Shown: positions 9,556-18,176 of the stretch, in pieces | Numbering within the stretch: the first letter of the stretch is position 1 | Layout: each line of letters starts with the position of its first letter | From: Candidatus Kryptoniota bacterium | Lineage (GTDB): Bacteria > Bacteroidota > Ignavibacteria > Kryptoniales > JAKASW01 | DNA length: 64,000 nt | Assembly: GCA_036567965.1 (NCBI GenBank) | Contig: DATCTN010000019.1 | Coordinates: 1-64,000 of the forward strand | Direction: 5' to 3' | Translations under genes and position numbers: made by a program | Notes under the pieces: generated by a model | Told to the model about the DNA's origin: nothing | Databases searched by the model: none | The model's input: only the letters and a program-made list of their open reading frames with translations

Positions 9556-9763
9556 ATTGTAATCTCCTTGGCTTCATTAGAATTTATCGATGATGGAACA
9601 ATGTATCAAATGGAGGTTTTTGTGCCGAAATCTGTCTGCTTCGACAAACTATCTCGGGTTCAATTTGGAAAGACAGAATTCACCCGCACCCGGTGGAATT
9701 GTTCTCACCTGACCTTAAATTCAATTGAGTGGAATACCAAATGAAATTGAACCAAGATCAATA
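9556..9763. promoter_or_regulatory. Divergent promoter region of two metal transporters
   Basis: This gap separates the ZIP gene (minus) and the Nramp gene (plus) and must hold both promoters. It contains a perfect 10-bp inverted repeat, GGTTCAATTT at 9657-9666 and AAATTGAACC at 9744-9753, with arms 77 bp apart. The second arm lies just before the Nramp start. It could be a pair of operator half-sites or a long-range stem in the leader. I see no classical Fur or MntR box. Confidence 0.35.
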
Positions 9764-11074
9764 ATGTCGGCGTTGAAGAACTCAATCGTCTCGTCGATTA
9801 CGCGGACTGATGTACGGACCAGAGTCTCGGCAGACGCCGCACTTTCAGGTGAATCGCGAGCTGGATTTTTCAAAAAACTGATCCCTTTCCTCGGGCCCGC
9901 GTTTATAGCAAGCGTCGCTTATGTCGATCCGGGAAATTTCGCGACAAATATACAGGGCGGCTCGGAATTCGGCTATACTCTGTTGTGGGTGATCCTTCTG
10001 AGCAACATCATGGCAATGGTCATCCAATCGCTATCGGCAAAGCTCGGCATCGCATCGGGAAACAATCTTGCGGAACACTGCCGAAATGAATTCAGCCGGC
10101 CGGTTGTTTATATGATGTGGGCACTCATGGAGATTGTCGCCATGGCAACCGATCTCGCGGAATTCCTCGGGGCAGCGGTGGGGTTTAATCTTCTGTTCGG
10201 ATTTCCCCTCATTATCGGGGGATTGCTTACCGCGCTCTGCACATTCCTCATCCTCGGTCTTGAGAGATACGGGTTCAGACCGCTCGAGATAGCGATCACC
10301 GCCATGGTAAGCGTTATCGCCGTGAGCTATCTCCTCGAAACGATTCTCGATAGGCCCGAATTTGGAACGATACTCTATCACAGTGTCGTCCCCCAGTTCA
10401 ACGGAAGCGAGAGCGTGCTCCTCGCGACAGGCATCCTCGGAGCGACAGTTATGCCTCACGCGATCTTCCTTCATTCCGCGCTGACCCAGCAGAGGATCAT
10501 TGTGAAAGATCCGGGTAAGCTCCGCAAGCTCTTCCGATTTGAAATCCTGGACGTTACCATAGCAATGGGGATCGCGAGTCTCGTCAACATGGCTATGCTG
10601 GTCATGGCCGCTGCGACTTTTCACAAGCACGGGCTCACAAACGTAGCGACCCTTCAGGAAGCTCATGTCACACTTCAGCCGCTTCTCGGCAAGGCCGCCG
10701 GCTGGATATTTGCTGTCTCACTCCTCGCTTCCGGATTATCTTCTTCCACAGTCGGGACAAGTGCTGGACAGATAATGATGCAGGGGTTTCTTCATAAGCG
10801 CATACCGGTGTGGTTGAGGCGGTCGGTCACAATTATCCCGTCGATTGTCGTCATTGCAATTGGACTCGACCCGACAAGGACGTTGGTCGTCAGCCAGGTT
10901 GTCCTGAGTTTCGGATTGCCGTTTGCAATTTTTCCGCTTATAATTTTTACGAACAGCAGCAGGATCATGGGAGTGCTTGTAAACCGGAAGTTGACTTCGA
11001 TCGTCATATGCGTGTTCGCGGCACTAATAGTTGCGCTGAATTTGTTCTTAATCTATAAGGTGTTCATTGGTTAG
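9764..11074 (+). CDS. mntH: Nramp family divalent metal transporter
   Basis: The 436-residue protein has about eleven membrane helices and imports Mn2+/Fe2+ with protons in this family. The metal-site motifs are present: DPGN in helix 1 (Asp55-Asn58) and MPH in helix 6 (Met230). The ATG at 9764 is chosen over a TTG 39 nt upstream because the added residues do not resemble the family. No strong Shine-Dalgarno is visible. The last codons overlap the start of the universal stress protein gene by 8 nt. Confidence 0.92.
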   Translation: MSALKNSIVSSITRTDVRTRVSADAALSGESRAGFFKKLIPFLGPAFIASVAYVDPGNFATNIQGGSEFGYTLLWVILLSNIMAMVIQSLSAKLGIASGNNLAEHCRNEFSRPVVYMMWALMEIVAMATDLAEFLGAAVGFNLLFGFPLIIGGLLTALCTFLILGLERYGFRPLEIAITAMVSVIAVSYLLETILDRPEFGTILYHSVVPQFNGSESVLLATGILGATVMPHAIFLHSALTQQRIIVKDPGKLRKLFRFEILDVTIAMGIASLVNMAMLVMAAATFHKHGLTNVATLQEAHVTLQPLLGKAAGWIFAVSLLASGLSSSTVGTSAGQIMMQGFLHKRIPVWLRRSVTIIPSIVVIAIGLDPTRTLVVSQVVLSFGLPFAIFPLIIFTNSSRIMGVLVNRKLTSIVICVFAALIVALNLFLIYKVFIG

Positions 11075-11981
11075 ATCGCCGATCAAAAACCTCCTCGTGC
11101 CCCTTGACGGTTCTTCGCTTGCAGAATCTGTCCTCCAGCTGGTTGCGCAGCTCGCAAGGAAGATCACTGCAACTGTCACGCTGATTCACGTCATCGAAAA
11201 AGATGCGCCAGAAACGATTCACGGCGACATCCACTTGACGCGCGCGGATCAGGCCGAGAAGTATTTGAAATCTTTATCGACATCAGATCTCCTGTCGGGA
11301 ATCGATGTGCGCTGCCATCTCCATGAGGCTGGAGTGCGTGATGTTTCACAAAGTATCTCAGATCACGCGGAAGAGTTGAATCAGGACCTTGTAATCATGT
11401 GCACTCATGGAAGTACAGGCCTGAGAGGGATTCTCTTCGGCTCAATCGCGCAGCAGGTGATTTCGTTTGGGAGCACGCCTGTCATGTTAGTCAAGCCTCC
11501 GCGCAAGTTCACGCCGCAGATTTATTCGTTCGAAAACTTCCTTGTTCCTCTTGATGGCAATCCTGACCACGAGCAGTCGTTGAGCTACGCGGCTGTGTTG
11601 GCGGGACAATGCGGAGCAACTGTACATCTTCTAATTGCGATCCCGCAGTTCGGCACCATGTCCGGCGAAGTAACGCCGGCAAACAGGCTGCTGCCGGGCA
11701 CGACTTCAAGAATGATGGACATGATTGTACCGGATGCCGAAGAGTATTTGAAACAACTCAAGGGCAAGATCGAGTCTGACGGCACCAGAGTTTCGACGCT
11801 TACATCGAGACGGGAACCTTCTGCCGCAATAAATGAAGGAGTGAAACGAGTCAAGGCGGATCTTGTCATACTCGCGACTCACGGAAAGAAGGGCGCCGGA
11901 GCATTTTGGAACGGAAGCATCACTCCGAAGGTGAGCAAGTCGAGCAAAATTCCTCTTCTCCTCGTCCCGGTGAAGGAATGA
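11067..11981 (+). CDS. Tandem universal stress protein (UspA-like, two domains)
   Basis: Two Usp alpha/beta domains lie in tandem, about residues 6-145 and 157-304, each opening with a NLLVPLDG- or NFLVPLDG-like strand. Domain 1 has the nucleotide-loop signature THGSTGLRGILFGS and domain 2 THGKKGAGAFWNGS, so at least domain 1 may bind ATP. The start is a TTG with AAGG 6 nt before it, overlapping the Nramp stop by 8 nt. Coupling to a metal importer suggests a stress or regulatory role in metal uptake, which is inference. Confidence 0.9.
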   Translation: MVRSPIKNLLVPLDGSSLAESVLQLVAQLARKITATVTLIHVIEKDAPETIHGDIHLTRADQAEKYLKSLSTSDLLSGIDVRCHLHEAGVRDVSQSISDHAEELNQDLVIMCTHGSTGLRGILFGSIAQQVISFGSTPVMLVKPPRKFTPQIYSFENFLVPLDGNPDHEQSLSYAAVLAGQCGATVHLLIAIPQFGTMSGEVTPANRLLPGTTSRMMDMIVPDAEEYLKQLKGKIESDGTRVSTLTSRREPSAAINEGVKRVKADLVILATHGKKGAGAFWNGSITPKVSKSSKIPLLLVPVKE

Positions 11982-12161
11982 TGCATTCACACGGAGCTAC
12001 CTTGCGAAGGTAGCCAAGCTTCTACCTGGCAACCTTCGCAAGGTTTCGACGCAGCCGTCAAATTGAGCCAGCACCGCCGCCTCACCTTTCATTGATTTTC
12101 AGCATGTGCGTTGATATATTAAACACGATTTCATTCTACATTCAAACTCCGGAGGATTTTT
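11982..12161 (+). promoter_or_regulatory. Paired mirror-image hairpins and secD leader
   Basis: Two perfect hairpins stand 16 bp apart: GCTACCTT-gcg-AAGGTAGC at 11996-12014 and AACCTT-cgc-AAGGTT at 12031-12045. Their 13-bp cores are exact reverse complements of each other, so each can fold alone or pair with the other. No T-tract follows, so a simple intrinsic terminator is doubtful. The secD Shine-Dalgarno GGAGG is at 12151-12155. Confidence 0.5.
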
Positions 12162-14075
12162 TTGCGCAAGAATCGCTTTAAGATTTTTCTTATCATAGCC
12201 GCTATTGCCCTTGCGCTCTATTATCTCTACCCGACTTATCAGAGCGCGACATACCAGAAAAGACTTACTCAACTTGCGGGACAACAGAAATTCGAAGATT
12301 ATCTGAATTCCCATCCACTCCCGTCGATGCCTGACAGCCTCAAGCAGACATATATAGATAGTCTGCAACAGACTTTCATCGGTGACAGTATCAGATACTA
12401 CGACGAGAACGCCACGAGCATTGTCGACGCAAAATTGAAACGCGTCAAGCTTGGTCTCGACCTGCAGGGCGGAATGCACATCGTGCTGGAAGTGAACGTC
12501 TTGAAAATGCTGAGCGACATGGCGAAGGACAAGGACCAGACCTTCGACCAAATAATGCAGCAGGTTGCAGCTCAGGCGAAACAGTCCGACGTGTCCCCTC
12601 TTGATCTGATGCGACAGCAGTTCGACCAGAGAGGGATCAGGTTGAGTAGGTACTACGGTGACATTCGCGACGACAACAGCAGGGTGATGTCTTACCTTTC
12701 AGACCAGACTAAGACTGCAGTCGACCGGGCGATGGAAATCGTCAGAAACCGCGTCGATCAATACGGTGTCTCGGAGCCGTCAATACAAAAGCAGGGGAGC
12801 ACCAGGTTTATCGTTGAGCTTCCGGGCGTGAGCAACGAGGACGAGGTCCGGCAGCTTCTCCAGGGCACGGCTCTTCTTGAGTTCAAGCTTCTGAAACCCG
12901 AGGACGTCGTGGTTAAGGTGTTCCAGTCCGTGGACAACATACTTGCGGGAAAAGTGGATTCACTTTCCGCCGGATCGGATTCCACATCGACTGATTCGAC
13001 CAGCTCTCCCGAGCAATTCGCACGGAAACATCCTTTCTTCGCGATTGTCCAGTCTGTTCGGCAGTCCGGCGATTGGTATGTTTCCGAGAACGACAGAGAT
13101 AAGCTGGACCGCATCATGAAGCGTGAGGACGTGCAGCGCGTGGTGCCCAGCGACTTCCAGCTCCTCTTCAGCGCGAAGCCGATGATTATGAACAAAGGTG
13201 TGAAGTATTACGAGCTCTTTGTAGTTAAGAAAGATCCCGAGCTTACAGGCGGAGTCGTTACCAACGCCAGGGCCACAATCTCTCCCTCAACAAGCTCACC
13301 GATCGTAGAGATGACCATGAGTTCCGATGGCGCACGCGACTGGGGACGCATCACCGGAGCAAATATCGGAAAAAGAATTGCGATTGATCTCGACAACGCC
13401 GTCTATTCCGCACCCGTCGTCAGGAATAAAATTCCCAACGGAAGTTCCGAGATCGAAGGCATGGCAAACATGGACGAGGCGAACCTTCTCGCAATCGTCC
13501 TGAGGGCAGGTGCGCTTCCCGCGCCTGTGGACATCGTCGAGCAAAGAAGTGTCGGACCGTCTCTCGGTGAAGACTCGATCAAGAACGGCGTGACGTCAGG
13601 AGCGATCGGTCTCACAATCATCGTGCTCTTCATGCTGTTCTATTACAGAACGGGTGGAGTTGCGGCCGATTTCGCGCTGATCCTGAATATCCTGTTCATC
13701 CTCGGAGTACTGGCGGCCTTCCACGCGACTTTGACGCTACCAGGTATCGCAGGTATGATTCTCACATTCGCCGTGGCCGTCGATGCGAACGTTCTCATAT
13801 ATGAACGTATCCGCGAGGAAACGGCTACGGGCAAAACGCTCAGGGCAGCAATCGACCAGGGCTACGCGAAGGCGTTTACGGCAATCTTCGACTCTAACAT
13901 AGTCTCGCTTCTGACCGGCGCGATTCTCTATCAGTTTGGAACAGGGCCGGTTCAAGGATTTGCTCTCACACTCATGATCGGAATCGTGGCGAGCTTGTTC
14001 AGTGCAATAGTTATTACACGCGTCGTCTTCGACATCATGATGCAAAGAGGCGCGACACACATAAACTTCGGATGA
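12162..14075 (+). CDS. secD: Protein translocase subunit SecD
   Basis: This 637-residue inner-membrane protein uses the proton motive force to help pull proteins through SecYEG. It has one N-terminal helix (about 5-24), the family motif LGLDLQGGMH at about 93, a large periplasmic P1 region and a C-terminal block of five to six helices containing AVAVDANVLIYERIREE. A Ser/Thr-rich insert near 270-285 is lineage-specific. The start is TTG, six bases after a perfect GGAGG. secF follows after 57 nt. Confidence 0.96.
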   Translation: MRKNRFKIFLIIAAIALALYYLYPTYQSATYQKRLTQLAGQQKFEDYLNSHPLPSMPDSLKQTYIDSLQQTFIGDSIRYYDENATSIVDAKLKRVKLGLDLQGGMHIVLEVNVLKMLSDMAKDKDQTFDQIMQQVAAQAKQSDVSPLDLMRQQFDQRGIRLSRYYGDIRDDNSRVMSYLSDQTKTAVDRAMEIVRNRVDQYGVSEPSIQKQGSTRFIVELPGVSNEDEVRQLLQGTALLEFKLLKPEDVVVKVFQSVDNILAGKVDSLSAGSDSTSTDSTSSPEQFARKHPFFAIVQSVRQSGDWYVSENDRDKLDRIMKREDVQRVVPSDFQLLFSAKPMIMNKGVKYYELFVVKKDPELTGGVVTNARATISPSTSSPIVEMTMSSDGARDWGRITGANIGKRIAIDLDNAVYSAPVVRNKIPNGSSEIEGMANMDEANLLAIVLRAGALPAPVDIVEQRSVGPSLGEDSIKNGVTSGAIGLTIIVLFMLFYYRTGGVAADFALILNILFILGVLAAFHATLTLPGIAGMILTFAVAVDANVLIYERIREETATGKTLRAAIDQGYAKAFTAIFDSNIVSLLTGAILYQFGTGPVQGFALTLMIGIVASLFSAIVITRVVFDIMMQRGATHINFG

Positions 14076-14132
14076 TTCTGAATTCTTTGATGTGTATTTG
14101 GAATTGACGATTAACAATTTGAAAGACTGAAA

Positions 14133-15119
14133 ATGCGTTTCTTCCCAAGGACAAGTGTAGACTTCATCGGCAGGCGCCACATCTGGTACGTAGTATCTGC
14201 CACGCTCATTCTCCTCGGACTTATCACTATCGCATTCCGTGGACTGAACTATGGCATCGATTTCAAAGGAGGGACCGAGCTTACGCTGCAGTTCACTCCG
14301 GTTGCCAACGTGGGGACCGTGCGCGTGTCTCTCGACAGGATCGGATACGGCGATGCTGAAATAAAGACATTCGGTGCGGAGAACCAGCTTCTGATAAGAA
14401 TAAAAGCCGAAGACCAGGGCGTCGTCACAAGCGACAAGATAATCGGTCAGCTGAACAAAGATCTTCCGGGCACGAAGATCCAGCTTCTCCAGGAAAACAA
14501 GATTGGTCCGAAGATCGGTCAGGAGCTGCGCCAGGACGCTGCGATGGCGATATTTTACAGCCTCCTTGCGATTCTCATCTATGTCTCGCTCAGATTCCAG
14601 TTCATCTACGCTGTGGGATCCGTTGTCGCGCTGTTCCATGATGTTCTTATCACGCTGGGCGCGGTGGCAATTTTCGGATGGCTCGTGCCGTGGCTCGATC
14701 TCGAGATTAATCAGACCATGGTCGCCGCATTCCTGACACTTGTCGCCTATTCGATGAACGATACCGTCGTCATCTTCGACAGGATTAGAGAGAATCTTAA
14801 GCTATATAAGACTGAGAATTTGATCAGGGTAATGAACCGCAGCATCAACGATACGCTGAGCCGCACTATCATCACCTCCGGCACTGCTTTCGCTGTCCTC
14901 CTCGTCCTCCTGATATTCGGTGGAGAGGTGACGCGCGGGTTCGCGTTCTCAATGTTGATCGGAGTTGTGACCGGTACTTACTCATCGATCTACGTCGCCT
15001 CCGCGCTCGTCGTGGATTACAATGTTTACATAAGGAAGGTCGACCTAAGGGTGCCATCGACCCAGTCACCAGTCCTGGAAATCGAGAGACCATATGAAGT
15101 TGCAGCGAAAAGAGCTTAG
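14133..15119 (+). CDS. secF: Protein translocase subunit SecF
   Basis: The 328-residue partner of SecD has the motif GIDFKGGTEL after its first helix, a shorter periplasmic domain and a C-terminal helix bundle with AYSMNDTVVIFDRIREN. It forms the SecDF complex that drives late steps of export. The gene overlaps the following STAS-domain gene by 26 nt. Confidence 0.96.
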   Translation: MRFFPRTSVDFIGRRHIWYVVSATLILLGLITIAFRGLNYGIDFKGGTELTLQFTPVANVGTVRVSLDRIGYGDAEIKTFGAENQLLIRIKAEDQGVVTSDKIIGQLNKDLPGTKIQLLQENKIGPKIGQELRQDAAMAIFYSLLAILIYVSLRFQFIYAVGSVVALFHDVLITLGAVAIFGWLVPWLDLEINQTMVAAFLTLVAYSMNDTVVIFDRIRENLKLYKTENLIRVMNRSINDTLSRTIITSGTAFAVLLVLLIFGGEVTRGFAFSMLIGVVTGTYSSIYVASALVVDYNVYIRKVDLRVPSTQSPVLEIERPYEVAAKRA

Positions 15120-15435
15120 CGGCGGAATAGCCCTCCTGGAAATCGAAGGAAACATCCTGGGCGGGCCGGATGCAATGAGTCTGAACGATGAGGTTCACAA
15201 GCTCATTGAGGGCGGGACCAGGAAATTTGTCCTGAACATGAAATCTGTGGAGCATATAAACAGCAGCGGACTCGGCATACTGATCGCCAGCCTGAATGCT
15301 GTGCGCCAAGTCGGCGGTGACCTGAAGATTGCAAATGCGAGTCTGAAGGTGCTGGATCTTTTGAACATCACCAAACTCACGCAGATTTTTGAGCCATACA
15401 AATCTGTGGACGAAGCGGTGAAAAACCTCGCTTGA
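15094..15435 (+). CDS. STAS-domain protein (anti-sigma factor antagonist-like)
   Basis: The 113-residue single STAS domain resembles SpoIIAA/RsbV. The loop that carries the phosphoserine reads HINSSGLGI, with Ser57 the likely acceptor; the usual preceding Asp is Asn. Such proteins switch anti-sigma kinases or membrane partners by phosphorylation. No anti-sigma kinase or sigma gene is adjacent. The start codon lies inside secF, 26 nt before its end, so translation is probably coupled. The gene closes the unit before a strong terminator. Confidence 0.88.
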   Translation: MKLQRKELSGGIALLEIEGNILGGPDAMSLNDEVHKLIEGGTRKFVLNMKSVEHINSSGLGILIASLNAVRQVGGDLKIANASLKVLDLLNITKLTQIFEPYKSVDEAVKNLA

Positions 15436-15453
15436 TTATCTGAAACTGAGTGC

Positions 15454-15484
15454 GCCCGCGGCCCCCGGCACGCGGGCTTTTTTT
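15454..15484 (+). terminator. Intrinsic terminator after secD-secF-STAS
   Basis: A 7-bp GC-only stem GCCCGCG/CGCGGGC (15454-15460 and 15471-15477) with a 10-nt loop is followed by seven T. It lies 18 nt after the STAS stop and rules out the longer upstream GTG start for purA, which would sit over this element. Confidence 0.9.
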
Positions 15485-15530
15485 GTGCAAGGGCTCTGGA
15501 ATATCTCTTAAGGCAAATTTGGAGAATGCA

Positions 15531-16805
15531 ATGTCCGTTAAAGTCATTGTGGGTGCCCAGTGGGGCGACGAAGGCAAGGGGAAAATCGTTGACCTCCTCA
15601 GTGAAAATGTCGATATCGTCGCGAGATATCAGGGAGGCGCCAACGCGGGACATACCGTGGTGGTGGACGGCAAGACATACGTTCTCCATCTTATTCCGTC
15701 CGGGATCCTCCACCGGAAAGTAGTGTGCGTCATCGGAAACGGCGTTGTCCTCGATCCACAAGCTTTCCTTGACGAAGTGTCGCTTCTCAAATCGCACGGG
15801 ATAGATGTTACCGGCCGTCTTTTTATTTCTCACAACGCGCACCTCATCATGCCTTATCATAAACTCATCGATTCACTCAAGGAGCAAGGTGCATCGAAGA
15901 TCGGCACCACGGGACGCGGAATTGGACCGGCCTACATCGACAAGTTCGCAAGAACCGGGATTAAATTGGTCGATCTGCTTCACCGAGACACCCTCGTGAA
16001 AAAAATCCGGGCAAATATCGACGACAAGAACCAGATACTCAGCATGATCTATCACTCGTCTGAACTCAATGTCGAAGAGATTGTCGACATGTACCTCCAT
16101 TACGACACGCTTCTTGACCAATACATAAAGGACACTGCGTTGTATCTCAACCAGGAACTGAAATCAGGTAAGCGCGTTCTAGCGGAAGGCGCGCAGGGTG
16201 CGATGCTCGACGTCGATTTTGGAACGTACCCTTATGTGACCTCTTCGAATCCCACAAGCGGAGGCGCGTGTACCGGCCTCGGGATACCGCCTACAGCTGT
16301 AGATTCTGTGATCGGCGTCGCGAAAGCATATACGACAAGGGTGGGGAACGGTCCTTTCCCGACTGAGCAGGACAACGCGATCGGGGAAATGCTGAGGAAG
16401 ACGGGCGGTGAGTACGGAGCTACGACAGGCCGTCCGAGGAGGTGTGGATGGCTCGATCTCTTCAGCTTGAGATATTCCGTAATGGTGAACGGCATCGAGA
16501 ACATCGCGCTCACCAAACTGGACGTACTCGATGACCTCGACGAGATAAAAGTCTGCGTCGGGTACAACTACAACAAAAAGCCGCTCAAGTCATTCCCGCT
16601 CGATCTTTGCACGATCGAAGACATCGAACCCGACTACAAATCATTACCCGGTTGGAAATCGAAAATTTCTGGTGCGAAGAAAATGCAGGACCTGCCGAAG
16701 AATTGCCGCTCTTACATCGAATTCATCGAGAGTTACCTGGAGATCCCGGCCGGTCTCATTTCAGTGGGAGCAACGCGCGACCAGACTATCGTCGGCGCGG
16801 CGTAA
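15531..16805 (+). CDS. purA: Adenylosuccinate synthetase
   Basis: This 424-residue enzyme joins IMP and aspartate using GTP, the first committed step from IMP to AMP. The N-terminal GAQWGDEGKGK motif has catalytic Asp13, and NAGHTV supplies His41. TSSNPTSGGACTG and the GTP/IMP-binding segment TTGRPRRCGWLD follow. The ATG at 15531, with GGAG seven bases before it, gives the canonical N-terminus. The 3' end overlaps the convergent methyltransferase gene by 20 bp. Confidence 0.97.
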   Translation: MSVKVIVGAQWGDEGKGKIVDLLSENVDIVARYQGGANAGHTVVVDGKTYVLHLIPSGILHRKVVCVIGNGVVLDPQAFLDEVSLLKSHGIDVTGRLFISHNAHLIMPYHKLIDSLKEQGASKIGTTGRGIGPAYIDKFARTGIKLVDLLHRDTLVKKIRANIDDKNQILSMIYHSSELNVEEIVDMYLHYDTLLDQYIKDTALYLNQELKSGKRVLAEGAQGAMLDVDFGTYPYVTSSNPTSGGACTGLGIPPTAVDSVIGVAKAYTTRVGNGPFPTEQDNAIGEMLRKTGGEYGATTGRPRRCGWLDLFSLRYSVMVNGIENIALTKLDVLDDLDEIKVCVGYNYNKKPLKSFPLDLCTIEDIEPDYKSLPGWKSKISGAKKMQDLPKNCRSYIEFIESYLEIPAGLISVGATRDQTIVGAA

Positions 16806-17442
16806 GCCTGCAGATCCTCACCCCGGTCTTAACGTCATCCAGAGTCACATCTATCTCTTCTAATTCGATCTCAAAGTGTTTCTCTGCCATTTCAAAGAAC
16901 CTGTCCGCCGTCGTCCTGTGCGGATCAGCGATCAACGCGAACTCCTTCGTATGAGTGACAAGGAACTGTAACACCGGATCGATATTCCGTTTCTCGTATA
17001 ATACATCGGCTGCAGCCACAACGTCGAACATCCCAATCGCCGGTGGTATTCTCCAATCGAGCAACTCGTATCTGACTCCTCCGCTCTTGCTGCAGTTCCG
17101 TGCTACGTTTCTCTCGGCAAATTCCAGAGCAGAAGACTCATAGTCTGTGCAGGCTACGGAAGGAAAACTCTCTGCAGCTGCAAGTGAAACTAGTCCCAGC
17201 CCAGATCCGAGTTCGATGAATGAGTCCGCAGTGATTTTATTCCGGAGAATGTATTCGGCGAGTGCGATGGAGGAAGCCCACAGTTGAGCCCAGTACGGAA
17301 GTCTCTCGTCCTCAAGAAATTGTTCCGGCGTGATTTTGTCGAGCAGCGAGTCGATTTCCGCAACACGCTCGATGGAGTAATGTCTTCCCGCGACGTTAAT
17401 CGGGACGATCTCAGTTTTGAACGATCCGTGTCGATCAGTCAA
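16786..17442 (-). CDS. Class I SAM-dependent methyltransferase (Methyltransf_16-like)
   Basis: The 218-residue Rossmann-fold protein has the SAM motif ELGSGLGLVSLAAA (about 77-90), then CTDYESSALEFAERNVARN, LLDWR and ADVLYE. The order and the LPYWAQLWASSIALAEY segment before the SAM loop resemble the METTL21/Methyltransf_16 protein methyltransferases. The substrate is unknown. It is last in the minus-strand run ppiD - barrel - methyltransferase, and its start overlaps the barrel gene's stop by ATGA. Confidence 0.85.
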   Translation of the reverse strand: MTDRHGSFKTEIVPINVAGRHYSIERVAEIDSLLDKITPEQFLEDERLPYWAQLWASSIALAEYILRNKITADSFIELGSGLGLVSLAAAESFPSVACTDYESSALEFAERNVARNCSKSGGVRYELLDWRIPPAIGMFDVVAAADVLYEKRNIDPVLQFLVTHTKEFALIADPHRTTADRFFEMAEKHFEIELEEIDVTLDDVKTGVRICRLTPRRR

Positions 17443-18176
17443 GGCTCAAAGAAAACACCCAGAGTGAAATCTGTCCCGTCGACATTCACTTTGGAATATA
17501 GCGTTCCAGGTAAAGACACGCGGACACCGTCGTAGACCGTGTATGAAGAATTGAAAGTTGAAACTGTATTGAGTTCCGGCGATCTGAACTTAAGTTCACT
17601 TCTTACGCCGAAGTGGTCAGCGAACATAAATGAAACACCGGCTAGAACCTGAATCCCGGCCGCTGTGGCGTACGGTGTTACGGCCTCGGCATTTCCCACT
17701 GCCAGAACTCTCCGCCCAAGATAAACCGCGGGGCCGCCTCCGAGGTATATGCTCCATGCATCACCCACAACAGGGATCCTGAAATAGCCGTTGACCTCCA
17801 CTGCGTAGATCGTGAATCCATCGTTTACCGGCACACCTAAATAATTTCCCGCCTTGTCATACCCGTAGATCGTCGAAGTTGTCTTGTTGAGATGAAGCGG
17901 TTGAAGGACGATTCCGATGGAGTTGGAGCGGTTCAGGGACATTCTGAGGTCCAGTCCCTCTGAAAGAAAAAGTCCAAGCCCGTAATATGTTTCACTGATC
18001 GTCGGATCAGCATCGCGGGAGGCAGGATAAAGACGTGCGGAAGTGACAAGATCCCCAAAGATCCCGACTTGTACCGGGCCCTCGTATAGATCGGAATGAA
18101 TCTGACCGTATGCCGACCCGAGGCAAATCGGACCGAGCGATAAAATTAGTATGAGCTCACTTGAAAAGCTTCGCAC
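17439..18176 (-). CDS. Predicted outer-membrane beta-barrel protein
   Basis: A signal peptide ending near SAYGQ is followed by about 220 residues of alternating hydrophobic strands with glycine-rich turns, typical of a small outer-membrane barrel of the OmpW/porin_fam-like kind. No specific family is recognised. The start is GTG, overlapping ppiD by 20 nt; there is no in-frame ATG before the mature part. Its place behind the periplasmic chaperone PpiD fits a role in the envelope. Confidence 0.7.
   Translation of the reverse strand: MRSFSSELILILSLGPICLGSAYGQIHSDLYEGPVQVGIFGDLVTSARLYPASRDADPTISETYYGLGLFLSEGLDLRMSLNRSNSIGIVLQPLHLNKTTSTIYGYDKAGNYLGVPVNDGFTIYAVEVNGYFRIPVVGDAWSIYLGGGPAVYLGRRVLAVGNAEAVTPYATAAGIQVLAGVSFMFADHFGVRSELKFRSPELNTVSTFNSSYTVYDGVRVSLPGTLYSKVNVDGTDFTLGVFFEP

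Noticed and set aside
9655-9670. tRNA T-loop-like GGGTTCAATTTGG
   Set aside because: No acceptor or anticodon stem can be built around it. I saw no other tRNA candidate in the gaps.
13737-14639. 300-residue minus-strand ORF across the secD-secF junction
   Set aside because: It is antisense to two well-recognised genes and has no family features.
15450-15530. GTG extension of purA
   Set aside because: It would start inside the intrinsic terminator stem, and the canonical PurA N-terminus begins at 15531.
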